Shown: piece by piece, positions 17,019 through 27,393 of the stretch
Layout of the letters: every line of letters begins with the position of its first letter
Numbering within the stretch: position 1 is the stretch's first letter
NCBI RefSeq assembly: GCF_900638685.1
Contig: NZ_LR134533.1
Coordinates: 1,798,001-1,862,000 of the forward strand
Source of the DNA: Neisseria weaveri
GTDB lineage: Bacteria; Pseudomonadota; Gammaproteobacteria; Burkholderiales; Neisseriaceae
Length of the DNA stretch: 64,000 nt
Reading direction: 5' to 3'
The notes under the pieces: model-generated
Told to the model about the DNA's origin: nothing
The model's database searches: none
What the model saw: the letters and a program-made list of their open reading frames with translations, nothing else
Program-made: the position numbers and the translations under genes

Positions 17019-18227
17019 TTAATGTTTGATTTCGAATACCTGACGCAAATATGCCAGGAAAGTGTCGTTGTCGGTCATGGTTTTGCCGGGACTGTCGGAC
17101 AGTTTGGCTACCGATTGGCCGTTGCATTCAACCAGCTTCAAAACGATGTTTAGTGTGGTATGGCCGAAATCGTTGGTCAGGTTGGTGCCGATACCGAAGC
17201 TGGTTTTGAAGCGGTCTTTAAAATATTGGTGCAACGCCCATGATTTGTCGATATCGAGGCCGTCTGAAAAAGTGAGCATTTTGGTGCGGCTGTCGATTTT
17301 GAGTTTTTTATAGTGCATATAGGCTTTGTCGCCCCACACATAAGGGTCGCCGCTGTCGTGGCGCAAACCGTCAAACAGTTTGGCAAAGTATAAGTCGAAG
17401 TCGCGCAGGAACGCGTCCATGCCGACCACGTCGGTCAGGGCGATGCCCAAATCACCGCGGTATTCGTGTACCCATGCTTCCAAAGCGGCCGTCTGAAAAT
17501 CGCGCAGGCGCACATCCAAAGCTTGGAACGCCTGGAGGAATTCGTGTGCCATGGTGCCGATGGGGGTGATGCCTAATTTTTTGGCAAGATAGACATTGCT
17601 TGTGCCGCGCAGAATTTCCGGAGCGGCTTCGTGCAGGGTGCGGACAACGTGTTCCTGCCAGGCTAAATTATAGCGGCGGCGCGTACCGAAATCGGAAATC
17701 AGGAAAGGCGGATCTTGCGGATTCTGCATTTGTGCCAGCTCGCGAAGGCGGTCGGCTTTGGCTTGCAGGCGGCGTTCGCCTTCGGCCAATACTTCGGGCG
17801 TTTTCAAGCGACGGAAATAAAGCTCGTTGACAATGGCCAAAACGAAGATTTCAAAAAACATGGCCTGAATGATCGGGCCTTCGACGCGGATATGCAGACG
17901 GCCTTGTTCGTCTGCATTGACTTTGATAAAGCGGCGCTTGAGGCGGAACAGTTCCAAATAGTCGACAAAGTCGCTTTTGATGTAGCGCAGGCTGCGCAGA
18001 TAGTCGAGCTCGTCGGCGGTAAACTGTACTTCGCACAAAGCATCGAGTTCGCGCTCCAAATCGGCTTGGATTTCTGCCAGCGGATAGGCGGTTTGGTCGT
18101 TATTGCGGCAACGGAATTCATATACGCCATGTGCTTGCGGAAATTGGTGCAGCACAACTTGCAGCATGGTGAATTTGTATAAGTCGGTATCCAGAAGGGA
18201 ACGGATAATCGGAGTAGATGTCGGCAT
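17019..18227 (-). CDS. pncB: Nicotinate phosphoribosyltransferase
   Basis: The 402-residue cytoplasmic enzyme makes nicotinate mononucleotide from nicotinate and PRPP (NAD salvage). Conserved blocks: [58 protein letters not shown] with the active-site His, LRHDSGDPY, and [13 protein letters not shown] for phosphate binding. The start at 18227 (MPTSTPII) is favoured over one ten codons upstream because it follows CGGAATCG and fits the family length. Two DUS copies (about 17259 and 17488) are read inside the coding region. Confidence 0.95.
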   Translation of the reverse strand: MPTSTPIIRSLLDTDLYKFTMLQVVLHQFPQAHGVYEFRCRNNDQTAYPLAEIQADLERELDALCEVQFTADELDYLRSLRYIKSDFVDYLELFRLKRRFIKVNADEQGRLHIRVEGPIIQAMFFEIFVLAIVNELYFRRLKTPEVLAEGERRLQAKADRLRELAQMQNPQDPPFLISDFGTRRRYNLAWQEHVVRTLHEAAPEILRGTSNVYLAKKLGITPIGTMAHEFLQAFQALDVRLRDFQTAALEAWVHEYRGDLGIALTDVVGMDAFLRDFDLYFAKLFDGLRHDSGDPYVWGDKAYMHYKKLKIDSRTKMLTFSDGLDIDKSWALHQYFKDRFKTSFGIGTNLTNDFGHTTLNIVLKLVECNGQSVAKLSDSPGKTMTDNDTFLAYLRQVFEIKH

Positions 18228-18321
18228 GATAACGATTCCGTGATGTTGGCATTCCATTAAAGCATATTTAACGCGATTTGTGGCGTTTTTATGGAAAAAG
18301 CATGATTACTGCGCCGAACGG

Positions 18322-19206
18322 CTAAGTTTCTGTTACCGATATGGATTCGGCTTCGGTGCTTTCTTGTTGTTGGCCTGAGATCAGGGTAACTTCTTGAGCA
18401 GAATCCTGCAGCAAAATGGTGATTTCGGCAAAGCTTTCCGCTTGGGTGATACGCACCAAACCTTCTTTGGCCAGCTCGAGCAAGGCGATGAAGTTAACCA
18501 CGACATAAGCACGGCCTTGCTCGGGTTTGAAGAGTTCGGAAAAACGGCATTGCCCTTGTTGGTTCAGTTTGCGGAGAATAGCGCTCATCTGCGCCCGAAC
18601 GGAAACGGCTTCCTGAATAACTTCGTGGCTTTTTTTATGGGTGGCGCGGGAAAGAATCGCCAGCCAAGCTTGGGTGAGATCGGCAATTTGAACTTCGGGG
18701 AGTTTGGCTTCGACAGCGATTTCCAAGGGCAGATATGCCCAAGCAAAATCGCGGCCGGCTCTGGGTAAGCCGTCCAAGCCTTGTGCCGCCAGCTTCATTT
18801 GTTCATAAGCCAACAGGCGGCGTACCAGTTCGGCACGCGGGTCGGCGGTTTCGTCTTCTTCGGTTTTTTCGGCTTGAGGCAGCAGCAGCCGCGATTTGAT
18901 TTCTATCAGCACGGCCGCCATCAGTAGATATTCGGCAGCAAGATCGAACTGGTGGGCTTCTATTTGGGCGATGTAGTGGAGATACTGCTCGGTGATTTTG
19001 ATCATCGGAATATCCAGAACATCGATATTTTGTTTGCGTATCAGATAGAGCAGTAAGTCCAAAGGCCCTTGAAAACTGGTTAGGACAACTTTCAATGCGT
19101 CGGGCGGAATAAATAAATCTTGGGGAATATCGGTAACCGGCTGGCCGAAAATCCAGGCAACGGCATGATTTTCAGACGGCATAGGCGTATTGACGGCAAT
19201 ATTCAT
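18322..19206 (-). CDS. scpA: Segregation and condensation protein A
   Basis: The 294-residue kleisin subunit of the SMC-ScpAB complex compacts and segregates the chromosome. The N-terminal motif FQGPLDLLLYLIRKQNIDVLDIPM and the following AEYLLMAAVLIEIKSRLLLP are diagnostic. A C-terminal winged-helix lies around FSELFKPEQGRAYVVVNFIALLELAKEGLV. An AT-form DUS is translated near the N-terminus as MPSEN. The start overlaps the tcdA stop by four bases (ATGA), so the two are translationally coupled. No scpB is visible in this window. Confidence 0.93.
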   Translation of the reverse strand: MNIAVNTPMPSENHAVAWIFGQPVTDIPQDLFIPPDALKVVLTSFQGPLDLLLYLIRKQNIDVLDIPMIKITEQYLHYIAQIEAHQFDLAAEYLLMAAVLIEIKSRLLLPQAEKTEEDETADPRAELVRRLLAYEQMKLAAQGLDGLPRAGRDFAWAYLPLEIAVEAKLPEVQIADLTQAWLAILSRATHKKSHEVIQEAVSVRAQMSAILRKLNQQGQCRFSELFKPEQGRAYVVVNFIALLELAKEGLVRITQAESFAEITILLQDSAQEVTLISGQQQESTEAESISVTET

Positions 19207-19979
19207 GGCTGCTTACCGATATGTTCGATGGCGGCTTGGGCGCAATATAGTCCGAACGAAGCGGTAACCAACATGCTGGCGCCGTAACCTGCACACGATA
19301 ATCCTTGCGGTGTGCTGTCAGTCGAACAGGCTTCTCCGGATTGCGGCGGAGTGATATTTTCCGTGGAATACACGCAGGGCACGCCCATTTTTGCTTTGGT
19401 GTCGCGGGAAAAGCCGTAGCGTTTGCGTAAGGTATAGCGAAGATTGGAGAGTAGGGGATCGTGTGTGACCCGGTTTAAATCGGCTGTCTGAATTTGAGCC
19501 GGATTTTTCTGGCCGCCTGCGCCGCCGCTTAAAACAAAGGCTTGTTTGTTACGGACAAAATAAGCGGCCATCGCTGCTTTGATGCGTATTTGGTCTATGG
19601 CATCGATAACAAAATCAAAGCCGTCTGAAAACAGTTCTTCTAAATTTTCTTCCGTAACAAAGTCTTCGATTTCGGTTACTTTGCATTTGGGATTGATTTG
19701 CCGGATACGTTCGTGCAATGAAGTCACTTTGGCTTTGCCGAATTCCGAAGTCAGTGCAGGAAGTTGGCGGTTGACATTGGATTCGGCCACATTGTCCAAA
19801 TCAATCAATGTCAGGTTGCCGATGCCGGAACGTGCCAGTGCTTCGACCGCCCAAGAGCCGACGCCGCCGACACCGACTACGCATACATGGGCGCGGTGGA
19901 ATTTCTGTAAAGCAGTATTGCCGTACAGACGGGCAATGCCGCCGAAGCGGCGTGAGGAATAGTTCGGCGTATCGGACAT
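19203..19979 (-). CDS. tcdA: tRNA threonylcarbamoyladenosine dehydratase (E1-like)
   Basis: The 258-residue ThiF/MoeB-type E1-like protein (also called CsdL) cyclises t6A37 in tRNA to ct6A using ATP. Motifs: RFGGIARLYGNTALQKF at the start, the nucleotide loop GVGGVGSWAVEALARSGIG (about residue 36), DLDNVAESNVNRQ, VIDAIDQIRIKAAM, and Cys residues toward the C-terminus. The start at 19979 has AAGG eight bases upstream. It is followed by scpA with a four-base overlap and is divergent from the universal stress protein gene. Confidence 0.9.
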   Translation of the reverse strand: MSDTPNYSSRRFGGIARLYGNTALQKFHRAHVCVVGVGGVGSWAVEALARSGIGNLTLIDLDNVAESNVNRQLPALTSEFGKAKVTSLHERIRQINPKCKVTEIEDFVTEENLEELFSDGFDFVIDAIDQIRIKAAMAAYFVRNKQAFVLSGGAGGQKNPAQIQTADLNRVTHDPLLSNLRYTLRKRYGFSRDTKAKMGVPCVYSTENITPPQSGEACSTDSTPQGLSCAGYGASMLVTASFGLYCAQAAIEHIGKQP

Positions 19980-20154
19980 GGTTCGGCCTTGTGGTAAATC
20001 AAGAATCATTCAAAAATTTCCGCTCTGCGGAGGAAGTGGTATTATACTTCAAGGACGAAGCTGTGGGGCGGCTCGATTTTCGAGCGGAATCACGGCTTCA
20101 TGAATAATGAAACTTTATCGACAGTATTGCGGTTATCACACAAGGAGAGTGAAC

Positions 20155-20622
20155 ATGTATAAACATTTGGTTGTCGCGGTTGACGGTAGTAAAACTTCTT
20201 TAAACGCCTTGAATCATGCGGCCGGTTTGATCGGCAGCAGCGATGCGCAGCTGACGTTGGTGCATGTGGCCAATCCTGCCGAATATATGGCTTTGGCTCC
20301 CGAATTCCTGCAACACGACAGCTATGAAGCGGCGGCGGTTGCACAAGGTAACGAAGTTTTGGATTTCGCCGAAAAAACTGCTCAGGAAAAAGGCGTTTCC
20401 CGTATCAACAAACATCTGTTGGTTGCCAACAAAGGTGCGCGCGAAATGGCGCAAGAGCTGGTTGACTATGCCGACGAGCAAGGTGCGGAATTGCTGGTGT
20501 TGGGTACGCACGGCCGTACCGGTTTGATGCATTTGCTGATGGGCAGCTTCGCCGAGACCGTGATGCGTCAAAGCCATCTGCCTTTATTGATTATCCGCAG
20601 CACGGAAAGCGATGCAGAATAA
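20155..20622 (+). CDS. Universal stress protein (UspA family)
   Basis: The 155-residue protein has the UspA Rossmann-like fold. It starts HLVVAVDGSKTSLNALNHA and has the ATP-binding signature GTHGRTGLMHLLMGSFAETV, G-x2-G-x9-G-S/T, about residues 120-140. It is therefore probably the nucleotide-binding type. Its physiological role is general stress survival; the exact trigger is unknown. The ATG at 20155 has AAGGAG at the right distance. It is monocistronic, with a DUS pair just after it. Confidence 0.9.
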   Translation: MYKHLVVAVDGSKTSLNALNHAAGLIGSSDAQLTLVHVANPAEYMALAPEFLQHDSYEAAAVAQGNEVLDFAEKTAQEKGVSRINKHLLVANKGAREMAQELVDYADEQGAELLVLGTHGRTGLMHLLMGSFAETVMRQSHLPLLIIRSTESDAE

Positions 20623-20646
20623 TCTTGGCTGTTGATTTACAGATTG

Positions 20647-20690
20647 AGGCCGTCTGAAAAATAGATAGACATTCTGTTTTCAGACGGCCT
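20647..20690. terminator. DUS pair after the universal stress protein gene
   Basis: A perfect DUS and its complement are separated by a 20-base loop. Confidence 0.7.
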
Positions 20691-20778
20691 TTTGATATTT
20701 GTTATTTGATGAGAACACGGAATCTGTATTGGTATTTTGTGCAAACCGGCTGATTCTTTAAATAATGATTGAAAGAAC

Positions 20779-20808
20779 AAGTCCGCCTGTATTTAAACGG
20801 GCGGACTT
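20779..20808. terminator. Terminator of mutM (convergent side)
   Basis: AAGTCCGCC and GGCGGACTT surround a 12-base loop. A T-run follows on the plus strand and A/T-rich sequence on the minus side, just beyond the mutM stop. Confidence 0.75.
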
Positions 20809-20848
20809 TTGTTTTTTATGGGGCAGGGATTTTGTGAATTCCAACTGC

Positions 20849-21676
20849 TTACTTTTGGCAAATCGGGCAGTAGAAGGTTCCACGCTGGCCGATGGTGGTT
20901 TTCATAATTTCGGTTCCGCATTGGAGGCAGGACTGTCCTTGCCGCCCGTAAACGGTGTATTCCTGTTGGAAATATCCGCTTTTGCCGTCGCTGTTGACGA
21001 AGTCGCGCAAGGTGCTGCCGCCGGTTTCGATGGCGCGTTGCAATACGGCACGGATGTTGCCGACCAGAAGCGTGCATTCTGCCAATGTCAGCGAACGGGC
21101 AGGACGCAGCGGTGAGATGCCTGATTTAAACAGGCTTTCGTTGGCATAAATGTTGCCCACGCCGACGACAACGGCATTGTCCATTAATGCGGTTTTAATG
21201 GCACGTTGCTGGTTACTGATTTTTTGATGCAGATAGGCGGCGTTGAAGTCGTCGCTCAAGGGTTCCGGGCCTAAATGTTGCAGTAGAGGGTGGTGTTCTT
21301 CTGCGCCGGAAAACCACAGCATGGCGCCGAAACGTCGGGGATCGTGGTAGCGCAGCAGGGTGCCGTTGGTGAAGACGATGTCGATATGGTCGTGCTTGCC
21401 GGCTTGTACGGTTTGGTTGAGGCCGTCTGTAAAAATACGCAGGCTGCCGGACATGCCTAAATGAATCAGTAAAATGCCTGTCGGGAATCGGATTAATAAA
21501 TATTTGGCGCGGCGGTTGCAGGATAAAACGGGTTGATGCTGCAATATTGACGGTAAATCGGGGGAAACCGGCCAGCGTAGTTTGGGTTGGCGTATGGTGA
21601 TGTTTTGTACGGTTTGCCCTTGGATGTGCGGTTCGATGCCGCGCAGGGTGGTTTCGACTTCGGGTAGTTCGGGCAT
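20849..21676 (-). CDS. mutM: Formamidopyrimidine-DNA glycosylase
   Basis: The 275-residue bifunctional glycosylase/AP lyase removes 8-oxoguanine. The start is set by the processed N-terminus [14 protein letters not shown]: Pro2 is the catalytic nucleophile and Glu3 is needed for lyase action. The in-frame extension to 21811 is therefore not coding for this protein. A helix-two-turn-helix with [13 protein letters not shown] follows. The C-terminal zinc finger has CLQCGT and CPICQK. It lies 32 bases after nudL in the same direction. Confidence 0.97.
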   Translation of the reverse strand: MPELPEVETTLRGIEPHIQGQTVQNITIRQPKLRWPVSPDLPSILQHQPVLSCNRRAKYLLIRFPTGILLIHLGMSGSLRIFTDGLNQTVQAGKHDHIDIVFTNGTLLRYHDPRRFGAMLWFSGAEEHHPLLQHLGPEPLSDDFNAAYLHQKISNQQRAIKTALMDNAVVVGVGNIYANESLFKSGISPLRPARSLTLAECTLLVGNIRAVLQRAIETGGSTLRDFVNSDGKSGYFQQEYTVYGRQGQSCLQCGTEIMKTTIGQRGTFYCPICQK

Positions 21677-21708
21677 GGAGGAATATCCTATGAAATAAAG
21701 CGGCTGGG

Positions 21709-22344
21709 TTATTTGTTGAGGCCGTCTGAAAAAATGGGAGGGTTTGATGTTTCGGTATACAGCCGGTAGCGTTCTGCCAAGTCGTAAAGAATGATGGCGG
21801 TTAATCCCCAAATATCGTAATCGAGATAAGGCAGTGCGGGAAGCCTGAGAACGGTTTGGCCGTGTTTGACTGCCCTGGTTTGATAGTGTTGCTGTTGCAG
21901 GGCAAAGGTTAGCGGTAGGTAAAAGATTTCGGCCACTTCATCTGTATTAATCAGGGTTTCAGGGTTGTGGGCGCACAGAGCGGGAACGGGAAGAACCGAA
22001 TAGCCGGAGGGGGTGTAATAGGGGGTGAATGGTGAAAAGGTATTCCAGTGATGTGCGGCAATACCGGTTTCTTCGAAAGTTTCACGCAACGCCGTGTGGG
22101 TCAGACTGGTGTCGGTGCTGTCATATCGGCCGCCGGCAAATGCGATTTGCCCGTTGTGCCGGCGCAGGGTTTCGGCGCGTCGGGTCAGCAGAATCTGCCA
22201 TTGCCCGTCTTTATAAACTGTAGCCAGTAACACGGCGGCGCTAACGGCTGTGTTTGAGGCGAACAGGCGGTTGCGCTCCAAACCGCCGCGGGCAGGGTAG
22301 CGGTGGGCTTGCCGGTAAAAGTCGGTCAGTTCTTCTTGTGTCAT
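21709..22344 (-). CDS. nudL: CoA pyrophosphatase-type Nudix hydrolase
   Basis: The 211-residue Nudix protein has the UPF0035/NudL motif [21 protein letters not shown] immediately before the Nudix box ([20 protein letters not shown] and EETG, with the catalytic REx2EE). NudL-type enzymes hydrolyse CoA and its derivatives to phosphopantetheine. The last residues (PIFSDGLNK) are read from a reverse DUS at 21719-21730, so the C-terminal tail is probably dispensable. A mutM gene follows. Confidence 0.85.
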   Translation of the reverse strand: MTQEELTDFYRQAHRYPARGGLERNRLFASNTAVSAAVLLATVYKDGQWQILLTRRAETLRRHNGQIAFAGGRYDSTDTSLTHTALRETFEETGIAAHHWNTFSPFTPYYTPSGYSVLPVPALCAHNPETLINTDEVAEIFYLPLTFALQQQHYQTRAVKHGQTVLRLPALPYLDYDIWGLTAIILYDLAERYRLYTETSNPPIFSDGLNK

Positions 22345-22595
22345 GGTACGTATGTTTTTTATGGTGGTTTGTTGTTGCGTGTCCGTTGTGGCGACAGTCG
22401 CTAAACATACCTAAAAAGCAATCCGTTGTATAGGGTGGGTAAGGGTGTTCGGATACGGCGGCTTGTTTTGAAGCGGCGGCTGTGTCGGCAAATGGCTGTG
22501 CTTTATGATAAAGTAGGCACACGATTTTGATGTTGAACAGGCCGTCTGAAAAAATAAGGCTGCTTGCTTTGTGAATAAACTACGAAGGAAATGCT

Positions 22596-24440
22596 ATGTT
22601 TTTTGGTTTTCAAACCCGTGTCCGTCCAATAATTGCCGCGTTGATGTTGGGATGCGCGGGCTTGGCTTTCGGAGCAAACGAAAATGATCCGGCAGCGCAA
22701 AAAACGAAAACGGAGCGTACGGACAAGTTTATTCAAAATACTATGCGCGCCCATGAGCAACGCTTGGCAGTACAGTCGAGAGCGGGGCATTTTTTGGCTT
22801 TGTTGGGTAGTGAAATTGCTTTGCAGAAAGGCGATGCGGGTACGGCGTTGGGCACTTACATGATGCTGCTTCATCAAACCAAAGACCCGGAAGTGGCGGA
22901 GCGGGCGATGGAAATGGCGGTGTCTATCCATGCCTACGAACAGGCCGAACAGATTTTTCAGATGTGGCAAAAAATAGAACCTGTTCCCGGCAAAGCACAA
23001 CGCCGTATGGCTTGGGCACGCAGTTTGGTCAAAGGCGATACGGATTGGACGGCCGAGCAATTGAACGATGTGCTGGATAATGTTACGGAAGAACAGGTTA
23101 GAAGGATTTTTCTGTTGTTGGCACAGATGAGTATTCAGCAGTCTGATTTGGCAGGTAAAGCAGTAGATGCCGTTCATCAGGCGGCGCAGCGTTACCCCGA
23201 GTTGCCGGAAGCGGCGATTGCGGATGTGGTGTTCAGTGCCAGAAGCGGACGCGAGGAAGCGGCTGTTTCCGCTTTGCAGAAGCTGTCCAAGTTGGATAAC
23301 GAGATGTTGCCGCCTACTACGGCGACATTGCGCATTCTGGCACAACGTACGCCGAAAATTTTGGAACGCTTCTTTACGGATGCGGATACCGACGGACTTT
23401 CGCCGGTGTGGCAGGAAATGGAAGTGGCTGTTCTGATGCAGAAAGGCGATTTGGAAGTAGCATACCAAAGGCTTCAGGCTTTATTGGAACAAAATCCCAA
23501 TCCGAATCTGTATATTCAGATGGCCTTTTTCGCTATCGAGAAAAAAGAGCCGGTTGCCGTTATCAACCAGTATTTGGAAAAAGCGCTGAAAAATGCCACT
23601 CAAGAACAAAGGAGCCGTGCCGCCTTTATTGGTGCGATGCGGAATGCCGAGGCAGGTGAATTTACCAAAGCCAAACAATGGGCAGACAGAATTGTTTCTC
23701 CGGATTTCGTTTTTGATAAAGCGGTATTGTCTGCTTCTATTGCGGCACAGCAGGAAAATTGGAAATTGGCCTTATCGGAGGCGAGACGTGCGTTGAAGCT
23801 GCCGGAGCAACAAGGCCAGTTTTTCAATAGCGACGATTTACAGGGAATTTATCTGATTGTTTTGGCAAATACCACTGCCAAGCCCGAACAAGCGGTTGCG
23901 GAGTTGACTGCAATTGCTTCAAAAGCACGTAAGCAAGGGCGTATCGAACATTGGGCGAGTGCGATGTATCAGCGCGGACTGCTCTATGTGGAAAAATTGA
24001 ACCAGCCTGAAAAAGCCGTTGCCGATTTCCGTGCTTATCTTGAGGTTAATCCGGATGCAGTGGAAGGCTTGAATGCTTTGGGCTATACGATGTTGTCTTT
24101 GAAAAAATACGATATAGAAGAAGCGTTTAAATTAATCGAATCGGCATACCGTATCAACCCTGAATCTGCCGCAATCAACGACAGCTTGGGTTGGGTCTAT
24201 TATCTGAAGGGTGATGCGGCATCGGCATTGCCATATTTGCAATATGCTTTTCAGGAATATCCCGATGCCGAGGTGGCGGCACATCTGGGCGAAGTATTAT
24301 GGAGTTTAGGGGAAAAGCAGAAAGCCCAAGCTGTTTTTGCCGACAGTAGAATTAAGGGCGATAAAAGAATTATTATGCAAACACGGAAACGGTTGGGCAT
24401 AGCTGTATTTCCGCAAAAGAAAGCGGTAAAAACCAAATAA
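22596..24440 (+). CDS. Exported tetratricopeptide repeat protein
   Basis: The 614-residue protein has a signal peptide (about residues 1-26, ending LAFGA). Many TPR-like helical hairpins follow, clearest at the C-terminus: AVADFRAYLEVNPDAVEGLN, LGYTMLSLKKYDIEEAFKLI and INDSLGWVYYLKGDAASALP. It is probably periplasmic or outer-membrane attached and acts in protein-protein contacts. This gene precedes lolB and ispE in Neisseria and related Betaproteobacteria (from memory). The exact role is unknown. It is preceded by a DUS at 22539-22550. Confidence 0.8.
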   Translation: MFFGFQTRVRPIIAALMLGCAGLAFGANENDPAAQKTKTERTDKFIQNTMRAHEQRLAVQSRAGHFLALLGSEIALQKGDAGTALGTYMMLLHQTKDPEVAERAMEMAVSIHAYEQAEQIFQMWQKIEPVPGKAQRRMAWARSLVKGDTDWTAEQLNDVLDNVTEEQVRRIFLLLAQMSIQQSDLAGKAVDAVHQAAQRYPELPEAAIADVVFSARSGREEAAVSALQKLSKLDNEMLPPTTATLRILAQRTPKILERFFTDADTDGLSPVWQEMEVAVLMQKGDLEVAYQRLQALLEQNPNPNLYIQMAFFAIEKKEPVAVINQYLEKALKNATQEQRSRAAFIGAMRNAEAGEFTKAKQWADRIVSPDFVFDKAVLSASIAAQQENWKLALSEARRALKLPEQQGQFFNSDDLQGIYLIVLANTTAKPEQAVAELTAIASKARKQGRIEHWASAMYQRGLLYVEKLNQPEKAVADFRAYLEVNPDAVEGLNALGYTMLSLKKYDIEEAFKLIESAYRINPESAAINDSLGWVYYLKGDAASALPYLQYAFQEYPDAEVAAHLGEVLWSLGEKQKAQAVFADSRIKGDKRIIMQTRKRLGIAVFPQKKAVKTK

Positions 24441-24520
24441 GTATGGATTCGATTGATTATAGAGGCAGTCTGAAAAAAGGCCGTCTGAAAATTTAAACGG
24501 TATAAAAATTCGGAAAAATC

Positions 24521-25129
24521 ATGATAATGATTAAACATAAAACATTGTTTGCAAAAACGGCGTTAAGCAGCTTTGTCTTGCTGCTGGCATCTTGCGTCGG
24601 AGTGCCGGAGCCGCAAGGCGGATATTGGCAGGAGCCTAAAGACATTCAAGCGTTTGAAGCAGAGGGGCGTTTGGCGGTCAAGGTTGAAGGAAAAGGTTCG
24701 TATGCCAATTTTGACTGGCAATATAACCGGTCAGTACAAACCATCAATATTAACAGCCCGTTGGGAAATACTTTAGGGCAGTTATGTCGGGACGAACAAG
24801 GTGTATTGGCTGTTGATCATAACGGTAAAACCTATCAGGCCGATTCTGCCGATGACTTGAGCAGACAATTACTTGGTTTTGCATTGCCGCTACAATATCT
24901 GCATGTTTGGACCCATGGTTATTGGGTAAGAGATCTGCCTTATGAATTACTGCCTAGCGGCCGTCTGAAACAAAAAGATTGGATTATTTCGAGAACGCTT
25001 ACAGAAAAAGGCACAACTAAAGTGCTGTCTATGGAAAATCCAAAGTTAGGTTTGCGCTTGGTGTTTGACCATATAAACAGCAGCAATGGCAAACAGGTGT
25101 TGCAACAGTGTGAAGCCAGGATGAAATGA
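24521..25129 (+). CDS. lolB: Outer-membrane lipoprotein receptor LolB
   Basis: The 202-residue lipoprotein has lipobox LLASC. The LolB fold is recognisable by [35 protein letters not shown], and the hydrophobic [19 protein letters not shown] region with a solvent-exposed leucine loop. It takes lipoproteins from LolA and inserts them into the outer membrane. Two DUS-like copies in tandem (24464-24475 variant, 24479-24490 perfect) lie upstream. Its stop overlaps the ispE start (ATGA). Confidence 0.92.
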   Translation: MIMIKHKTLFAKTALSSFVLLLASCVGVPEPQGGYWQEPKDIQAFEAEGRLAVKVEGKGSYANFDWQYNRSVQTININSPLGNTLGQLCRDEQGVLAVDHNGKTYQADSADDLSRQLLGFALPLQYLHVWTHGYWVRDLPYELLPSGRLKQKDWIISRTLTEKGTTKVLSMENPKLGLRLVFDHINSSNGKQVLQQCEARMK

Positions 25130-25977
25130 TGGAGACTCCTCAATATGCAATACCGTTTCCCGCACCTGCAAAGTTGAATCTCGATTTAAGGATTATCGGC
25201 AGACGAGAAGACGGCTACCATCTTTTGGAAAGTATTTTTTGTCTGGTTGGTTTGTATGATACGGTGTACTTATCGGTAAGAAACCAAGACAGCAGAATTA
25301 TTTTGCATAATCCGGCAGACGGTATCCCGGAAGAACAAGATCTAACTTATCGCGCAGCCCGAGATTTGCAAATCGAAACGGGTATTAAATTGGGCGTCGA
25401 TATTTGGTTGGATAAGAAAATTCCTACCGGAGGCGGCTTGGGCGGAGGAAGCTCGGACGCCGCGACAGTTTTATTGGCATTAAACAAGCTTTGGAAGTGC
25501 GGTTTGCCAACCGGAAAATTAATGTCGATGGGCTTGAAACTAGGTGCAGATGTGCCGTTTTTCATTTTCGGGAAAAATGCTTTTGTGCAAGGAATAGGTG
25601 AGCATTTATCTGAAATTGCCGTTCCGAAACAATGGTATGTTATTGTCCGCCCTAATGTGCATGTCAGTACAGTAAAAATTTTTGCAAACGAGCGCTTGAC
25701 AAGGGATTCCAAACCAAGCATAATGCCGACTTTCCAAGCAATACAGCCTTTCAGAAACGATATGCAAGCGGTTGTTTTGGAAAATTATCCTGAGGTTTTA
25801 GAAGTATTTAAATACTTGGAATCTTTTGGAAAACCATTAATGACAGGTTCCGGATCATGTTTGTTTTTGAGTTTTTCAAGCCGTCAGGAAGCTAAAACAG
25901 TATACAGCCAAGTTTCAAATATATATGAAACATATTGTGTTGAAGGTTTAAGCCTGCATCCTATGTTTGGTATATGA
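25126..25977 (+). CDS. ispE: 4-diphosphocytidyl-2-C-methyl-D-erythritol kinase
   Basis: The 283-residue GHMP kinase of the non-mevalonate (MEP) isoprenoid pathway phosphorylates CDP-ME. Motifs: [24 protein letters not shown] with the catalytic Lys and the ATP loop [20 protein letters not shown] (about residue 95). A third GHMP motif is in [13 protein letters not shown] near the C-terminus. Overlap with lolB by four bases shows translational coupling. The tRNA-Gln genes follow within five bases. Confidence 0.95.
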   Translation: MMETPQYAIPFPAPAKLNLDLRIIGRREDGYHLLESIFCLVGLYDTVYLSVRNQDSRIILHNPADGIPEEQDLTYRAARDLQIETGIKLGVDIWLDKKIPTGGGLGGGSSDAATVLLALNKLWKCGLPTGKLMSMGLKLGADVPFFIFGKNAFVQGIGEHLSEIAVPKQWYVIVRPNVHVSTVKIFANERLTRDSKPSIMPTFQAIQPFRNDMQAVVLENYPEVLEVFKYLESFGKPLMTGSGSCLFLSFSSRQEAKTVYSQVSNIYETYCVEGLSLHPMFGI

Positions 25978-25981
25978 AAGT

Positions 25982-26057
25982 TGGGGAGTCGTCAAGCGGT
26001 TAAGACACTGGATTTTGATTCCAGCATGCGAAGGTTCGAATCCTTCCTCCCCAGCCA
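25982..26057 (+). tRNA. tRNA-Gln (TTG), first copy
   Basis: The 76-base cloverleaf has acceptor stem TGGGGAG/CTCCCCA, discriminator G and encoded CCA. The anticodon loop has TTG between CTGGAT and ATTCCAG. The T-loop is GGTTCGAATCC. Confidence 0.97.
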
Positions 26058-26065
26058 CCCTTTAT

Positions 26066-26141
26066 TGGGGAGTCGTCAAGCGGTTAAGACACTGGATTTT
26101 GATTCCAGCATGCGAAGGTTCGAATCCTTCCTCCCCAGCCA
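26066..26141 (+). tRNA. tRNA-Gln (TTG), second identical copy
   Basis: It is identical to the first copy over all 76 bases and separated from it by eight bases, so it is a tandem duplication. A perfect palindromic terminator follows. Confidence 0.97.
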
Positions 26142-26144
26142 AAT

Positions 26145-26176
26145 AAAAAGCGTGTAAGTTAACTTACACGCTTTTT
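26145..26176. terminator. Terminator after the tRNA pair
   Basis: A perfect 32-base palindrome, AAAAAGCGTGTAAGTT and its complement, ends in TTTTT. Confidence 0.9.
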
Positions 26177-26334
26177 ATATTTTATGCGGAGTTTATATTT
26201 GTGTCGCTGTTGAAAATATAAACTTTTATAAGCAGTATATTATGCGTATAATACGCACTCAGCAAAAGTTCCGCTCGAAAGGAAGCGTAATGTTTTCTGA
26301 GCAAAAACAATATATCAACTCAGGTAATGAAGAT

Positions 26335-27324
26335 ATGGCAGCGTACGACAGTTTAATGGTGTTTACTGGTAATGCTAATCCGGAATTAGCCCAAAAGGTT
26401 GTTAAACATCTGGATATTTCTTTGGGTAATGCTTCTGTTAGCAAGTTTTCAGATGGCGAAGTAGCAATTGAATTGCTGGAAAATGTTCGCGGCAGGGATG
26501 TTTTTATTATGCAGCCTACTTGTGCACCGACCAATGATAATTTAATGGAAATATTAACAATGGCTGATGCTTTGAAAAGAGCGTCTGCCGGTCGCATTAC
26601 TGCTGCTATTCCGTATTTTGGTTATGCGCGCCAAGATCGTCGTCCACGTTCTGTTCGTGTGCCTATTTCTGCAAAGCTGGTAGCCAATATGCTGTATTCC
26701 GCAGGTATTGACCGTGTTTTGACTGTTGATTTACATGCTGACCAGATTCAGGGATTTTTTGATATTCCCGTAGATAATATTTATGCTACGCCTATTTTGA
26801 TTAACGATATTCAACAGCAGCGTATTGATAATCTGACTGTTGTCAGTCCCGATATCGGTGGCGTTGTTCGTGCACGAGCTGTTGCAAAGGTATTAAATGC
26901 TGATTTGGCGATTATTGATAAGCGCCGTCCTAAAGCAAATGTAGCGGAAGTAATGAATATTATTGGTGATATTCAGGGCCGTACTTGTTTAATCGTGGAC
27001 GATATGATTGATACGGCTAATACATTGTGTAAAGCTGCTTCTGCTTTAAAAGAGCGGGGAGCAAGCCGTGTTTTGGCTTATGCCACACATCCGGTGTTTT
27101 CTGGTGAAGCAGTAACTCGTATTGCTTCTTCTGATATTGATCAGGTTGTAGTAACGGATACGATACCTTTGTCGGAAGCGGCGCGGAACTGTGACCGCAT
27201 CCGTCAAGTAACAATTGCAGGTCTGTTAGCCGAAACGGTGCGTCGAATCAGCAATGAAGAATCTGTTTCATATCTTTTTAACGAAGATGTGTTAACAACA
27301 ACTGGCGGTGTTTTACTGCCTTAA
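26335..27324 (+). CDS. prs: Ribose-phosphate pyrophosphokinase
   Basis: The 329-residue enzyme makes PRPP from ribose-5-phosphate and ATP, feeding purine, pyrimidine, NAD, His and Trp synthesis. Conserved blocks: [94 protein letters not shown] and [14 protein letters not shown] (PRPP loop). The start [10 protein letters not shown] matches the neisserial protein from memory. An in-frame ATG at 26290 has the stronger Shine-Dalgarno (AAAGGAAG) and would add 15 residues, so the true start is uncertain. Confidence 0.93.
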   Translation: MAAYDSLMVFTGNANPELAQKVVKHLDISLGNASVSKFSDGEVAIELLENVRGRDVFIMQPTCAPTNDNLMEILTMADALKRASAGRITAAIPYFGYARQDRRPRSVRVPISAKLVANMLYSAGIDRVLTVDLHADQIQGFFDIPVDNIYATPILINDIQQQRIDNLTVVSPDIGGVVRARAVAKVLNADLAIIDKRRPKANVAEVMNIIGDIQGRTCLIVDDMIDTANTLCKAASALKERGASRVLAYATHPVFSGEAVTRIASSDIDQVVVTDTIPLSEAARNCDRIRQVTIAGLLAETVRRISNEESVSYLFNEDVLTTTGGVLLP

Positions 27325-27393
27325 TATAGAGGCCGTCTGAAAACTGGTCGCGGTGGAGGACGGTTAATTTTACTTTTTTGGAGTTTTAAAATT

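Noticed and set aside
20849..21811. Longer MutM starting at 21811
   Set aside because: MutM must start Met-Pro-Glu because Pro2 is the catalytic residue; that start is at 21676.
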